Made by a program: the position numbers and the translations under genes
NCBI GenBank assembly: GCA_958510825.1
Contig: OY294044.1
Span: forward strand, 81,514,895 to 81,578,894
DNA from: Brachypterus glaber
Lineage: Eukaryota; Arthropoda; Insecta; Coleoptera; Kateretidae
Reading direction: 5' to 3'
DNA: 64,000 bases
In this document: positions 33,112 to 45,079 of the stretch, piece after piece
Layout: every line of letters starts with the position of its first letter
How positions within the stretch are numbered: the first letter of the stretch is position 1
The notes under the pieces: generated by a model
What the model was told of the DNA's origin: nothing
The model's input: the letters and a program-made list of their open reading frames with translations, nothing else
Database searches by the model: none

Positions 33112-33590
33112 AGAGCAGTCCAAAAGTCAACCCCTCCCTCAGGGATGACCCGAGAGATTTGGAACGAGTTGAGATATCGACTTTAAATTTAGACCACGCA
33201 AATAAGACAACTCAATATATTTTTTTGGATACATTTATGCTTTCAGCTTTTAAAGTGTGAGGAAGTGGACATGGGTGTCAATTTTTTTTAATGGAAGGGG
33301 GGTCGTGTGATAAATCATTTTAAAGCCTTAGAAAACTTATTTTTATTTCTTTATTTATTTTTTTGGGCCTATTAAAATAGAATTGAAAATGAGAATTTAC
33401 GTCAAAATTTCTTAAAAAAAACAAATTTTTAGAAATGGTTAGTTTCATGATGCAAATATCTAAATAATATTTAATTTCACAAAAAAAAATAAAAAAATTG
33501 TATTTTTTTAAAAAATATATAAAAAATTAAAACCTTAAAAAAATGCTTAAAAAAATAAAAATATATGGTCGAATAGAGACTTTTAAATGT
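33112..33590. mobile_element. Tc1/mariner-type family R2, right-truncated old copy
   Basis: Begins GAGCAGTCCAAAAGTCAACC and continues with GAACGAGTTGAGATATCGAC and GGGGTCGTGTGATAAATCAT as in the full copy. Divergence is higher and the C-run is interrupted. The right end is missing. It abuts the 3.9 kb transposon's target duplication. Confidence 0.7.
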
Positions 33591-33822
33591 GTTTGTTAAG
33601 AAAATATTATTAAATCTACAATCGCCATAACTTTTGATATTGATTTTACAATGGAAAGTTAGTATATGTGATGTATTTTAGTGGTGAATCTGGATTAAGG
33701 TTATCCTCATGTTTTTGAGGTCATGATAGAAGAAATTTATTTATTTGAAACAATTATAACACTTGTATCTAGTCAAAAAGGACGATAGTTCAAGACCATA
33801 AGTGACCAAAAGGTCATAATTA
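33591..33822. other. Short AT-rich spacer
   Basis: No feature recognised. Confidence 0.4.
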
Positions 33823-33975
33823 ATGAAGAGAAGAAGAAGTAAACATTTAAGAAGTCTTACAGAAGACCAGGCCAAAAGAAAACGATGGTATGCTAACAAC
33901 CAGGCAAACCATCTGCAGAAACTAACAAGGGAGCAGCGAGCTGGGCAATGCAGCTCTCTACAGCTAGAATTATGA
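33823..33975 (+). CDS. Small basic open frame, 50 codons, uncertain
   Basis: Opens with ATG at 33823 and reads MKRRRSKHLRSLTEDQAKRK, then WYANNQANHLQKLTREQRA, ending at TGA 33973. The Arg/Gln/Glu-rich LTxEQ pattern resembles N-terminal repeats in some Helitron or other transposon proteins. It overlaps the start of repeat R3 (33951). It could equally be chance in a relic. Confidence 0.25.
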   Translation: MKRRRSKHLRSLTEDQAKRKRWYANNQANHLQKLTREQRAGQCSSLQLEL

Positions 33976-34350
33976 AACAAAAGACGTCAACCCTATCTCT
34001 ATCTCATTTGTGCTACACTTTCCAGCCAACCAAATAAATACTGTATTCATACAAAAAATACAGTATTTATTTGGTTGGCCGGAAAGTGTAGCACTGAGCG
34101 GCACGAACGAAAATAGCTAATGTGAATCTGTAGAATAAGATAATTCTACTAAAATTTAGATGGCGCCAGTAATTACTTTAATAAAAATAATATAGTTAAA
34201 CTTTTCGCCCGGCCAAGTAAATATTATATTTGTTCAACAAAGAACAAATACAGGATTTGTTTGGTTGGGTGGAAGTGGGAGTGTATGTATGTCTTCTATT
34301 CTTTTTGGGTAGAACTTTTGTCCCTGTCTAATCTAACGGGAGAAATCGCC
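33951..34350 (-). repeat. Double-hairpin repeat R3, copy 2
   Basis: Inverse copy of 19554-19952 with the same order of blocks (GGGAGAAAT, TTTTGTCCCTGTCTAAT, the two hairpins). The stronger hairpin spans 34011-34093 with arms TGCTACACTTTCCAGCCAAC and complement. Confidence 0.8.
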
Positions 34351-34393
34351 ATTGACAAAGGCAAAGGCGAAAAATAAAGAGAGAGAGAGAGAG
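34351..34393. repeat. GA microsatellite beside a transposon end
   Basis: GAGAGAGAGAGAGAGAG at about 34379-34394 directly precedes the next element. Confidence 0.7.
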
Positions 34394-35142
34394 ACGATGG
34401 ATCCTTGTAGCGGACGGTCTGGACATTTGAGAACCACTCACAATAAAATCTCAAAGGTTCATATTTGACAGATAATGGCTTAACATTTGTTCAAGATGAA
34501 CCAGACTTAAACCAATCGCTGATCCTCCACAATTAAATATTTATTTTAATACTTAATTATTCAACTAGATTTAAAATCTGGGTAATGCAAAGAGATAGAT
34601 CAATTATACAAACGGATTTAAAATCTAGGTGAAAAATAGTAATAGTAATCAATATTTAATTGGTTTTTTAGTCTGCTTCATCCTGAAGAAATGTTAAGCC
34701 ATTACACTGGTTTACAAATTTCGGTAAATTTTTGGACCCGAGAAGTCAAAATTGTATTTTTAAATACTTTTGGTCGCTGAAAAGCTTGTTTCTCGCGACC
34801 AGGTAAGATATTTTTAACTTCTCACGTTGGTAGTATTGCGGTCTCATAGCGACTAAGAGCTGATGGTGAATTTTCAATCGTATTCGAGACGTATTTTTAT
34901 GATTCTAAATCAAAAAGTAATCAATAATTATTTTTCCAAATAAAGTAATGCTTTTTGATTAAAAATTGCGAAAAATGGCTCATTCGTTTATCTAAGAAAC
35001 CTGACCTGTTACCTAAAAAACTGCTTTCAGCTGCTTGGGTCAAAAACCGTGTAAACTTGTGTTATCTTCCAAATATGAACCTTTGGGATTTCACTGTGAG
35101 TGGTTTTATAATGTTCAGACCGTCCGCTACAGGAAACATCGT
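34394..35142. mobile_element. Non-autonomous transposon R4 with a nested MITE
   Basis: Ends are inverted repeats of about 75 bp (TGTAGCGGACGGTCTGGACA on the left; its counterpart at 35112-35133), with CGATG outermost. The right half (34930-35060) matches 41635-41815, downstream of a decayed gene. Inside, 34473-34704 is a separate inverted-repeat unit with ends TAATGGCTTAACATTT and AAATGTTAAGCCATTA. No gene is complete; the frame at 34955-35197 is incidental. Confidence 0.75.
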
Positions 35143-35417
35143 CCGTTTCGTTCGTCAATTTCGTTTATCTAAATTTTCCAGGGGGAACTACGTGTAAACC
35201 CTAACTTGCCTAACAATTGCGGTAAAATAGCTAAACTAAGCTATTAGCATGTTGACACTTTGTATCCTTGTTATACGACGTTTATGTATAAAATGAACTG
35301 AATTGTGTTATCCAATAATATATTAATCCACATTGTGAGATGACAGTAAGTTAAACTTTTTCCGTAATAAACATTTTGACTAAAATTAAGGATTTGCTTT
35401 ACTTGTTCACATATCAC
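35143..35417. other. AT-rich spacer
   Basis: No feature recognised between the two elements. Confidence 0.45.
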
Positions 35418-36315
35418 CAGTACCCGGCATATTTCCAGTCTTCAGGGCAATAAAAGAGGCTTTCCTGGAAATAATTCAGGGAGTTTTGATTTTCGGTTTA
35501 TTGGGTAGGGTTTAAGGCCGCAAATAAAAACCAATTTTGCGATGTTGAACTCGATTTGAAACTGTCATTTTTTTAACGTATTTTTCACAAAAAACGGATT
35601 TTTCAAAATATCTCAAGATCGGTGCATCCTAGGACAAAAAACGTTTTATATGAAAATAATGAGGACCAAATTTACAACATTTTTTTTCCATGTATTTTTT
35701 TTTTGTACGACTTATAGCTAATTCAAGTCACCGCATTAAACGTAATTCTTACACTACGTTCTTAGATTTTATTATTATTTTTTTTTTTTGAAAAACCAAA
35801 ATTGTTCTTTATGAGTCGGTTAAGCATGCCCCTTGGGTGAAAATTAAAAAAATCTGCTTCATTATCTCGAGTAAACCGATTTTCGATTGAACAACACTAT
35901 TTTTTTAAGCATAAGAAAACCTTCCTGAAATTCATAAAGAAAAAATTTGGTTTTTCGAAAAAAAAAATAAAAACATGTAACGTTTAAGGCGGTGCCGTGA
36001 CTTAGCTATAAGTTGTATAAAAAAAACTACATTAAATTTTTTTTTAAATTTGGTACTCTTTATTTTCATATAGGACGTTTTTTGTCCTAGGATACATCGT
36101 TCTTGAGACTTCTTGAAAAACCCGTTTTTTGTGAAAAATACGTTAAAAAAAATGACAGTTTCAAATCGAGTTCAACGTCGCAAATTTGGTTTTTTATTTG
36201 CGGCCCTAAACCCTACTTAATAAACCTAAAATCAAAACTCCCTGAATTATTTTCGGGTAAAGCCTCTTTTATTGACCTGAACACTGGACTATAACTGGAA
36301 ATACGCCGGGTACTG
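35418..36315. mobile_element. Foldback element of about 900 bp with CAGTACCCGGC ends
   Basis: CAGTACCCGGCATATTTCCAG at the left pairs with the right end (36295-36315). Arms of about 330 bp include CAAATCGAGTTCAAC.TCGCAAA and TTTTTTGTCCTAGGAT. The 8 bases outside each end (CATATCAC and TATATTAC) agree at six of eight positions, so an old 8-bp duplication is possible; CAG..CTG ends then suggest hAT. It has no transposase. Confidence 0.8.
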
Positions 36316-37527
36316 TATATTACTACGTGTACAAAATTCTATAATTCATTAGTTTAAAAAATATTAAGTAAAGTATTCAGCAACAATGTGGATTAACTTA
36401 TTATAGCAAAACACCGCCCAACTGTTCTTAGTTCTTATTAAATATACCAATGGTTCATCGTGTTTTATTTTACATTATTTCTCCCATGAAATCCTTTTAT
36501 GGTCATCATTTACTCAATATCTACCCGTGGTGCGGTTTTATTGATCATAATATTATAAAAATAAATTATACCTACTACAAGTAGTATACTTAAGGTACCA
36601 TGTATCAATTAAGTAAGGTAAGGTTCTAGAAAGTATCTAGAGACAGTGGTGGATTGGTCATAATGATAAGTTGGCAGAAGTCGACCTGACTTCACTTTTA
36701 ACCCTCTAAGGGCCACTTGCACCAACTTTTAAACTGGGATTATCTCGACTAAACTAAGTTTAAGTTAAAAAATCGGTGATCTGATTGGTCGATTATCAAT
36801 TTAATTCAAATTAAATCACTGAAGTTTTTAAAAATTAAGATTAATATAGCATTTGACTGTCATCTCGCTTCGTCCGAGATCACTTACTTTCCCCTTCAAG
36901 GTAATTCGAAGAACACCCTCCAAAAAAATGCCTCGAAGTACCCCTGTGCTTACGGCACTGGATTAGATTGTGTTTTAATACAAAACATATATTTATGCAT
37001 ATTTTAAATAGGTCCAGATTATCAACTGGCCAATTTTTGCTATAAGTACCTTATCAAATAAAAAATAATTATTTTATAAATTGTATAATTTTTATACGCA
37101 CAGCCAAGTATATTTTAACATTGTTTTGTATTAAGTCGTAAAACTTTTAATTAGGCAATAAATAAAATTTTAAAACTTATAAAAAAGTAATAAAAGTTTT
37201 TAACCAACCATTCGTTTTAATAATAAATTAGATGCCCAACGCTTAAGTATCTTTATGAGATATTATAATCGACTACTATTAGTTTTTAAAAATGGCTATA
37301 CACAATTAATCAAGCGCGTATTAATTTATTAAAAAAAAAATCTTCAAAAAAAAAAATTATAACTTTTGAGCGACCTCGGAGAAAAGAAATGATAAATTTC
37401 TTCATAATAAAAATAAAGTTTTTCAGATTTTGATGTATTAATCCGTTTTAGGGTGTGTAAAGCGATTTTTGATGGTCGTCTAGGGGTTTACAAGCCATAC
37501 CGTTTGACATATCAATCAATCAATTAT
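36316..37527. other. Non-coding stretch with one MITE end
   Basis: GGGCCACTTGCACCAACTTT at 36709 resembles the terminus of MITEs common in insects, but the matching right end was not found. Open frames are absent. Confidence 0.4.
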
Positions 37528-37804
37528 GGGAGATTTAGCTCAGCGGTCAATGGCATCGATATAGCCTGACACTGATCTAATGATCGTGAGTTCAAACCTC
37601 ACTGGCGCCGATTGCCTTTTTCAGTTAATTAATAATTGAAATTTGGCGAAGGCGTACTCCCTAGATATATTGGTTCGAAAGTCAATTAAAGCCGGTGGTT
37701 CCCTCTACTACTAGCCCACACAAGTCCTGGACTTAGGGGATGCTTAATTAAGTAGAATAGTACGAGGTTAAAAACAAACATAAACATAAACATAAAACAT
37801 AAAT
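37528..37804 (+). mobile_element. tRNA-derived SINE, copy 3
   Basis: The head GGGAGATTTAGCTCAGCGGT contains a good A-box and D-arm; the B-box is GAGTTCAAACC. The body CTGGCGCCGATTGCC to GTACGAGGTTAAAA matches copies 1 and 2, with a short internal deletion around 37655. The tail is AAACATAAACATAAACATAA. Confidence 0.92.
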
Positions 37805-39451
37805 CCAAAATTTAAATTTAAGATTTTTAGAATTTTAAAAAAGTTATTTTGAAGTTTGTTTTTTAGTTTTTGGCTACTGCTACCAACCAAGGATCTAACG
37901 ATTTTGCTTAAGTTTTGCACCTTAATAGTTAAATACTAGCAGAATAACTTGCCATTACTGGTTTCTCCCGTAAAAATCACATAAGGGCATAAAATATTGT
38001 TTTTGCAATTTTGGCAAAAGCGCATTAATGAGGGTTATTTTTTTATAATCACCGAAAACAAAAATTAAAACCGGCTATATAAATAACAAGAAAATCAAAA
38101 TCTCAAAGCATACAAGCAGTATTTTAAATTGTGTATAAAATTTATACAGGGTTATTCCTTTAAACAGGTACACACATCGTAACTTTTGAAATTTGTATAT
38201 CCCACAACAAAAACTATAATAAGTATATGCAATATTTTTTTTATTTTTTGTTCGATAAGGTGGCGTTAGGGAGACAGTAGGTGACAAAATTACATCGGCA
38301 CTTAGTACTACCAAGAGTGTCGATGTATTGCAATCTTGGCTGAAAAGTCAAAATCTTTGACCATGTTTTTTTCAAATTTCTTGACGTTTTATATCTTCCT
38401 GAATCGAAATCGGTAAAAAAAATGCGTCCGTCTGTCTGTCTGTCTGCCTATCTGTCTGTCTGTTTGTCTGTCTGGGTATAAACTCGCTAACTCTATTTCT
38501 AAAAAAATATATCGACAAGCAGTTTTAAGAATATTTTTTCTCATCATATTTCGAAGAGCTAATTAGATCTTAGGGGTAAACGATTGGGGGCAAGATTGGG
38601 GTAAAACGACTATTTTTAGAGTTTTTTGGTTTTAATTAAGTTATTATTATTGTATTTTATTAATTTAGTACTTATATTAAAAAAAAATTAATTGCTCAAA
38701 ATATTTTATAAACTAGTTTTTCCTAAAATACATTGCTTTCGGTATATTAAGGTTTAACGCAGTTAAACGTTTTTTTAGCTTAACTTACTTATTTATAAAC
38801 CGATTTCAAAAAATTATAATTATAAATGAAAGTTCTTGTTAAGTCCTACAAATATTTACACAACTTCCTATTTCATAACGTTTCAAATTAGTGCCTAGTG
38901 GTGATGTTTTGGCAAGGTGCTTGCAACTGTTCAGCTGGTTTTAAATGGCAACGTAGGTCATGTGATATTTTAATTAAAGAGATTACAATTCTCCGTTTAG
39001 CTGCGCAACTAGTTGGGACTAGTTTTTTTTTTTTTTGAAGATCTTTTTCTTAGTTTTTTTTTATTTTTAATATTTAAATGAAAATTAAATAATTATTAGT
39101 TTTAATACAGAAAACTAAGCTTGTATTCATATTTGCACCATTTTTGTGTAAAATTTTTCAAAATTAATTAAATGGTTAAATAGACTATTTTAAGGTCTTT
39201 AAAATGATATATGTTATATTCATTAATCGGAATAAATTCAGTTATGACTCATAAACGTTGAAAATAAACACAGGAACATAGGCTTACGGAATAATTTAGC
39301 CGAATTATGAGGGAAATTTTTATGAAGGTCACTAAATCGAAACATTTGACGACTAATTTGTTACACACAACAATATTGAATATACATATTAAATATGTAA
39401 ATATATAGGTGTTTTTCGAAGAAAATAAAAATGTTAATATTTAAAACCTCG
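37805..39451. other. AT-rich stretch with a TCTG microsatellite
   Basis: GTCTGTCTGTCTGCCTATCT repeats at 38426-38476. Nothing else is recognised up to the gap; the minus-strand frame at 38075-38314 has no domain. Confidence 0.5.
38426..38476 (+). repeat. TCTG microsatellite
   Basis: Imperfect TCTG units over about 50 bases. A similar tract lies at 50033-50092. Confidence 0.9.
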
Positions 39452-39651
39452 NNNNNNNNNNNNNNNNNNNNNNNNNNNNNNNNNNNNNNNNNNNNNNNNN
39501 NNNNNNNNNNNNNNNNNNNNNNNNNNNNNNNNNNNNNNNNNNNNNNNNNNNNNNNNNNNNNNNNNNNNNNNNNNNNNNNNNNNNNNNNNNNNNNNNNNNN
39601 NNNNNNNNNNNNNNNNNNNNNNNNNNNNNNNNNNNNNNNNNNNNNNNNNNN
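39452..39651. other. Assembly gap of 200 N
   Basis: Exactly 200 unknown bases, a round scaffold-type gap. Open frames crossing it are meaningless. Confidence 0.98.
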
Positions 39652-41156
39652 CAAAAGCAACGGTATTTACTTTTTTTTAAGTTTATGAAATTTTGTTAAA
39701 AAAAAATATAACAATTTTAATGGGAATTTATAACTAACATATTATTTTTTAAATCGTCGCGATTCGAACCATATATGCATAGGAGCTGAGAATATTTAAA
39801 AAAAATTGAAACACGAAAAAATTATTATTTTTAAAAAAAGGTAAAAAAATTATGGTTTCCGCAACCACAGAATAGAAAAATACGACTTAGATCCTCTTTT
39901 GGATATCTAGAAAAAATTACAAAAAAAAACGCGCTATTACCAAATTTTTTCTTATTCATAAAATTTTCCGGTTATATGACTCCACTATTAAAATTATATC
40001 TTATTTTGACTTACCTAAAGAAGACTGGTAGGCTATGCTGAAGTTTATAACATACATGAAAATTAATATGTTGGCCAAATGTAAGGATTTCATTTTCTTC
40101 TTTATTATCTGGAAAACAAATAAAAATAATAATAATAAAATGTTGTGAAAAAATTATTCAAATTACTTCTTTATTCAAATTTCCTCATATTTATGAAAGT
40201 TTTTTTTTCATATCTTAATGTGAAATCCTAATATTTATGCATTAATAATTTTAATGAAATGGGATATGATTTCCGAGAATATTTTCTTAAATGATCTCCG
40301 CTGTAAAATGTTTGTAGTTAATGAAGTCTATAATTTTCATTTTTGCTTTCTCGTTCAAAATATATAACAAGCCACAAATTAAATCAGCCATCTCGACTGA
40401 AGGAAAGTAGTTTCCCGCATAGCACAAAACGTTTCTTAGAATATTTTTAAAATAAATATTAAGAATGTCGTATGATTTTAAGAATATGCGATGTTCAACA
40501 TAGAATATTCTTAGAAAGTTTTAAGACATTCAGTGAATGCCGTTTTAATCATGCAAAAGCTTTTATGATCTTTCTAAAAAAAATCTTGCGGAATATGCCC
40601 AGAATCATTGCGGTAGAAGATCAGAATCGCAAGTAGTACTGGGTCCTAAACGTGCCGAAAAAGTAACCATATTTATTTGAATGCTAAAATTTAATGAAAA
40701 TGTCTTTTTATAATAAATAAGTACATTTTTTATATTTTTAGTCACTAGTTAATTCTTAAACAAGCTATGTGCTAATTTTTAAATACCAAAATATTCTTTT
40801 TGATATAAATTTTTGTGGTAAATGTATTTTATAGATAAAAAATAATTAAACTAAGTAATTTTATGATTTGTTCTAAAAGGGGCTATGTGCAAGTTTTTAA
40901 ATATTTAAGCTATATTGCATTGACAGTACAGATCAGGCGATAAATGCTTTCTTATTATGGTCTGTTTAATCAATCAATAGAATAAATTAAAAATCGCATA
41001 GTAAATATTTGTACAACAGTTTTGAATAGTACCTATATGTTTGTGTAAAGAATATAGTTATGTTTTATAAATTAAACTACGCAGTATAATCGCACATCCA
41101 ATATTCGAATCTGTTTTATAATATATAAATTATATTTTATTAATAAAATGTCAAAA
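39652..41156. other. AT-rich stretch, nothing recognised
   Basis: Loose inverted AGAATATTCTTA-like phrases near 40440-40515 are the only structure noted. Confidence 0.45.
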
Positions 41157-41600
41157 AATCTACAGATGAAAAAGTTTGGGCAATTAGGTGACATACCCCC
41201 AAAATCAAAGAAGACGTTTTTGTTGGACCAGATATTAGAAGATTGATGAAGGACGACAACTTCACCAAGCGTTTATCGGCCACGGAAGCGGCAGTATGTG
41301 AATCATTAAAGAGCGTTTTTCGAAATTTCCTTGGTAATAGAAAGAGTAACGACTACAAGGGAATTGTTGCAAATCTTTTGAAGAATTACCGCAAAATGGG
41401 TCTCCAAATTATTTCCATCTGGATTTCTTCCCTGACAACTTAGGCGATACTAGTGACGAGCAAGGAGAACTACTACACCAAGATTCACAAAGAATTGAGA
41501 AAAATTACAAAGGTTTTTGAGATGAAGGTATGCTAAGCGATTATTGTGAGTCTTTTATACGTGAGACGGACCTAAAAAATTACAAATGAAGCAGTTCCAC
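41157..41600 (+). pseudogene. Decayed transposon-associated gene with an HLDFFPDNLGD block
   Basis: Two frames together resemble one protein. The first (from 41243 and upstream) reads RRLMKDDNFTKRLSATEAAV and FRNFLGNRKSNDYKGIVANL; the second (from 41416) reads HLDFFPDNLGDTSDEQGELL then HQDSQRIEKNYKGF. I recall LDFFPxNLGDxSDExGE as a recurrent block in uncharacterised arthropod transposon-linked proteins; its biochemical role is unknown to me. The frame changes at about 41400-41416, with a probable short deletion, and stops lie upstream and at 41518. It is therefore a relic. Confidence 0.6.
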
Positions 41601-41815
41601 TGCACTTCATTTTTGATTTTTGGTATTTTTCCAAATAAAGTAATGATTTTGGTTAAAAATTGGGAAAATGTCTCATTCATTTATTTAAGAAACCTGACCT
41701 GATGACAAAAAACAGACTACGGATTCGTAACCAGTGCCAAAAGTTACCTAAAAAACTGTGTTCATCTGTTTGGGTCAAAAACCGTGTAATCTTGTGTTAT
41801 AATAATATTACAGCA
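41601..41815 (+). repeat. Sequence shared with the right half of R4
   Basis: TTTTTCCAAATAAAGTAATG, ATTTAAGAAACCTGACCTG, ACCTAAAAAACTG and TTGGGTCAAAAACCGTGTAA recur in order at 34930-35055. Because it follows the decayed gene, it is probably the 3' part of the same former transposon. Confidence 0.7.
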
Positions 41816-42075
41816 TGAACTTTAATTATGCCTTTTGCATTAATTGTTTCCTCAGAAAATAAAATCAATGTAAAATATTTTGCCATCATTATTCGAGATG
41901 ATGCAGCCGTAAATAAACAATCAATTTTAACGACTTTACTAACATTTATTATTATGATCAGAATATTTCAAATACCTTGCGTACATCGGGATATTGAGTT
42001 CGCGGAATTTTATTAAAATATTTAAGTATACAATTTCTACAATGCCTTAACATAAACAACGACCCAAACAACACA

Positions 42076-43592
42076 ATAGTATTACCACAATTACATATCA
42101 CTTTAACTACCGTAGTTAGAACTATCGTATTTATTAATACCGTAGTTAAGTCGTGTATAAACGCATCTTACTTCCGTAGTTACAAATCTGGATTTATAAA
42201 TCTACTACTCTTAAGCCGATTTTTTGTGGAGCAGCGGTTACTAACCAAGTTAGGAAAATATGTGTTTCTTTCTTTTTTTAACTCAGCAATTAAACAGAGA
42301 AGAGATACATACATATTAACCGGCGTTACCACAAAAAATGACTTTAATTTGCTGGAGTAGAGTTACAAATCCGGATTTATGGGTCAAAACGGGTAATGTA
42401 AACGACAAAGATATATAACTATCGCTATTGTCAACGTAACACATTTTCCTAAGCCTATAGGCGCTAGTTACTTGGAATCTAACATAACTTTGTTTCCTTA
42501 TTTTATAATTTTATCAAATAAATTATTAAAGAAAAACTATTTCTTTTTCTTCTTCTTCTTCGTTTATTTTTTGCATCGAAAAATATACCTTACCGTAGAA
42601 AGGTTGTTAATGCCTTCTAGAGTTACTTCACTCAGGAGTTATATATGTTTGGAGTTATAAGTCCCCTCATATGTAAACGGTTCAGAAAAAGATTTATAAA
42701 CACGGTAGTTAAAAATACTGCACACCGGTCTGGAAACAATTTTTAGCTCAACTTTCATATAACCCAAGTTTTTTTTCATAATTTAATTATTTAGAGCTTT
42801 GGCATCTTTTTAAGATCAAATTTAAAAAAATCTATCGATGCGTTTTTGAAAACAACGATATTGATTTGTTTTAACAAAAAAATATGAAATATTAATTTTT
42901 TTTTAGATATTCTGATTTTACGTCAAAAAGTGAACGTTTATGTTAAATGGCTTCTCAGGGGAGCTAGAACACGTTTAAGGAGCATTTTTAGAATATTATT
43001 CACTTCATAACTCGGGAACGGTTTAACTTATTGACTTGAAATTTTTACTGTAGTATGCAACCAATAAACATTATCATTTTATGACATAAAAAAAATCAAA
43101 TGTTTAACCAGGGGCGGACTTACAGTTTTACATATAAAATATTAGCCACCCATTATCTACGCCCCTGGTCAAAAACTTAATTTTAATAAAACGGTAAATG
43201 TTTACATTTATTGGTTCTTTAGTTCAGCAAAAATTTCATGTTAATAAGTTAAACCGTTTCTGAGATATGAAGTGATAAATATTCTAAAAATGCCCTTTAA
43301 AAGTACGCTAGCTCCCTTAAAAAGCAATTTAGCTCACATCTATAAACACTTTCTTCTCACTAATTAAAATATGTCATATTTTTTTTGTCAAAACAAATGA
43401 AAATCGTTTCTCAAAAACGCATCTATAGATTTTTTAAAATTTGGTCTTAAAAAGATGCCAACGGTCTAAATAATTAAATTATAAAAAAAAAACTTAGGCT
43501 TAAGTTGAGCTAAAATTTTTTTCCAGACCGGTGCACCGTGGTGTGACGTTGGAACTACGGTAGTTAACTGTCAAGTAAACGTGGTAATATTA
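42076..43592. mobile_element. Eroded inverted-repeat element containing a nested foldback
   Basis: AGTATTACCAC and, further in, TTAACTACCGTAGTT at the left (42078-42120) match the complement of 43552-43590 (AACTACGGTAGTTAA, GTGGTAATATTA). ACCGTAGTTA phrases recur several times within 42100-42720. The foldback at 42724-43532 lies inside. A CTT-rich tract is at 42543-42559. Confidence 0.55.
42724..43532. mobile_element. Foldback element with ACCGGTCTGGAA ends
   Basis: Ends ACCGGTCTGGAA pair, and arms continue through GTTTTTGAAAACAACGAT-type, CGGTTTAACTTATTGACTTG-type and AGGGGCG..CGCCCCT sequences to the centre near 43130. GCAC flanks both sides (42720-42723, 43533-43536), a possible 4-bp duplication. 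The adjoining CACCGTGG makes the right border uncertain by a few bases. Confidence 0.7.
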
Positions 43593-44140
43593 CGCACCGA
43601 ATATGTGAATCTAGTTTTCAGTGCACAAGAGTGCACTAAAACAGGTTTACGTTGAGGTGCCTATACTATTTTTTCTACGAAAGTTACCTATTTAAAGTAT
43701 GATCCCTAAATAATTTTTATGAATCCTTTGTACCTAAAAAACATATTTTTTTAAAATGTAATTTTGATAAAATATAGGCCACCATACCAAACAGGGTTCA
43801 TTCAACTCTGAAATCGCATTGCCTTCTTGACTAGGTTAATAAATATAATTTCTTAAGTCCACCCTTTATGTATTTATAGCCAAAATATGCAAAAATTGTA
43901 TTCAAAACTGAAATAAATATATCTCTTCATGACAATCAAATGGTTATAGCTAGTTGAGTACTCAGGCCTTAGAGGACCCTATTTCTCTTACAGAGAGGCT
44001 TTAGTATTTAATTAAATAGGCACTTTCTGCAACAAAGTCTTTATATCGCGTTGTTTTGAAATCATCATAAAAAAATCGTAGGACATTTTTTACCACTTTT
44101 ACAGAATGTTTTTGATGTTTTAGACTATTCGCTTGTAATA
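43593..44140. other. AT-rich spacer, nothing recognised
   Basis: No open frame or repeat partner found. Confidence 0.45.
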
Positions 44141-44625
44141 CAGGGTGGGCCAAAAAAAATGGCCACTTTTTAAACCATTATAACTTGTTTGCCTTTTCAC
44201 CGATCTATACAAAATTTTGAATAAATATGCTTAAAACTTGTAATATTTTGTAGATAATTTTAATTATTTACAATATTATTATATTTTTCAGTAATAAAGC
44301 TTTTTCTAAAAGGGTTATTTTAATGCCGTGGGGATTACAACAAAATGTATAATTAAAAAAAAATCGTCTTCATTATGTTGTGTCTTTCCTTAATAGTTAT
44401 GTATATTTTTCTTTTAACCTAAGGTTGTATTTTATTTTTTATATTAATTTTTTAGAAAGGGTACAGATAACAGTAAATATCATAAAAACACGTATTAAGT
44501 AGGCTGTTACTAATCTCAAATTATTTTTGACATGTCTAAAAAATAATATGTCAAATTGGAAATTATTAAAAATCACGAATCAAAATTAAAAACATCATTG
44601 TTAATATATATTTTAAAGAAGATGA

Positions 44626-45079
44626 ACAATAAATAAAAAGAACCTAATTTTATCCTTACAAAATGAAATTAAAGAACTTAAAACTAAAGTAAATACGGTT
44701 GGAAACGTCGAACTTAAGGAGAATTTTATGGAAGATATTATTTCCGAGATTGAAGATAGGAATAGAAGAAAAGCTAATTTTATTATTAAGGGATTAAAGG
44801 AAGAGAACAAGGATGAAGCTAAAGTGAAGGAATTAATTAATTGTGTAGACAAAAATATTGATACCTCGACATATTTTAATGAAGAAGAAAAAGTTACCAA
44901 CGTTATCTGATACTCAAATCTCTAAATGTTGGATTACAAATGATAAAACACCTATGCAACGTCAACAGTTAACTGATCTATATAAAGAACTCAATGAAAG
45001 AACCCTCGCTGGAGAAACGGATTTATTTATAAAATACAAAAATAATCTTCCTATTATTACCAAAAAAAACAAGGAATAG
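44626..45079 (+). pseudogene. Non-LTR ORF1 remnant (coiled coil plus RRM-like domain)
   Basis: The first frame (44626-44910) reads SLQNEIKELKTKVNTV, then IEDRNRRKANFIIKGLKEEN, typical of the coiled coil and RRM-like domain of L1/Jockey-type ORF1 nucleic-acid chaperones. The second frame (44858-45079) carries the C-terminal part, NDKTPMQRQQLTDLYKELNE and ITKKN. The middle of the domain is missing, so a deletion plus frame change near 44890-44910 has inactivated it. Confidence 0.75.

Noticed and set aside
33741..33980. Minus-strand cysteine/leucine-rich open frame
   Set aside because: It lies opposite the small basic open frame and the start of repeat R3; the hydrophobicity follows from the complement of purine-rich codons.
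37528..37610. Possible genuine tRNA gene
   Set aside because: The head has A and B boxes, but its downstream body matches the SINE at 11515 and it has a SINE tail; the stems do not form a full cloverleaf by eye.
39361..39688. Open frames crossing the N block
   Set aside because: Unknown bases contain no stops by default; the frames have no meaning.
44613..44900. Minus-strand open frame of 95 codons
   Set aside because: It is the reverse of the ORF1 coiled-coil coding sequence and has no independent support.
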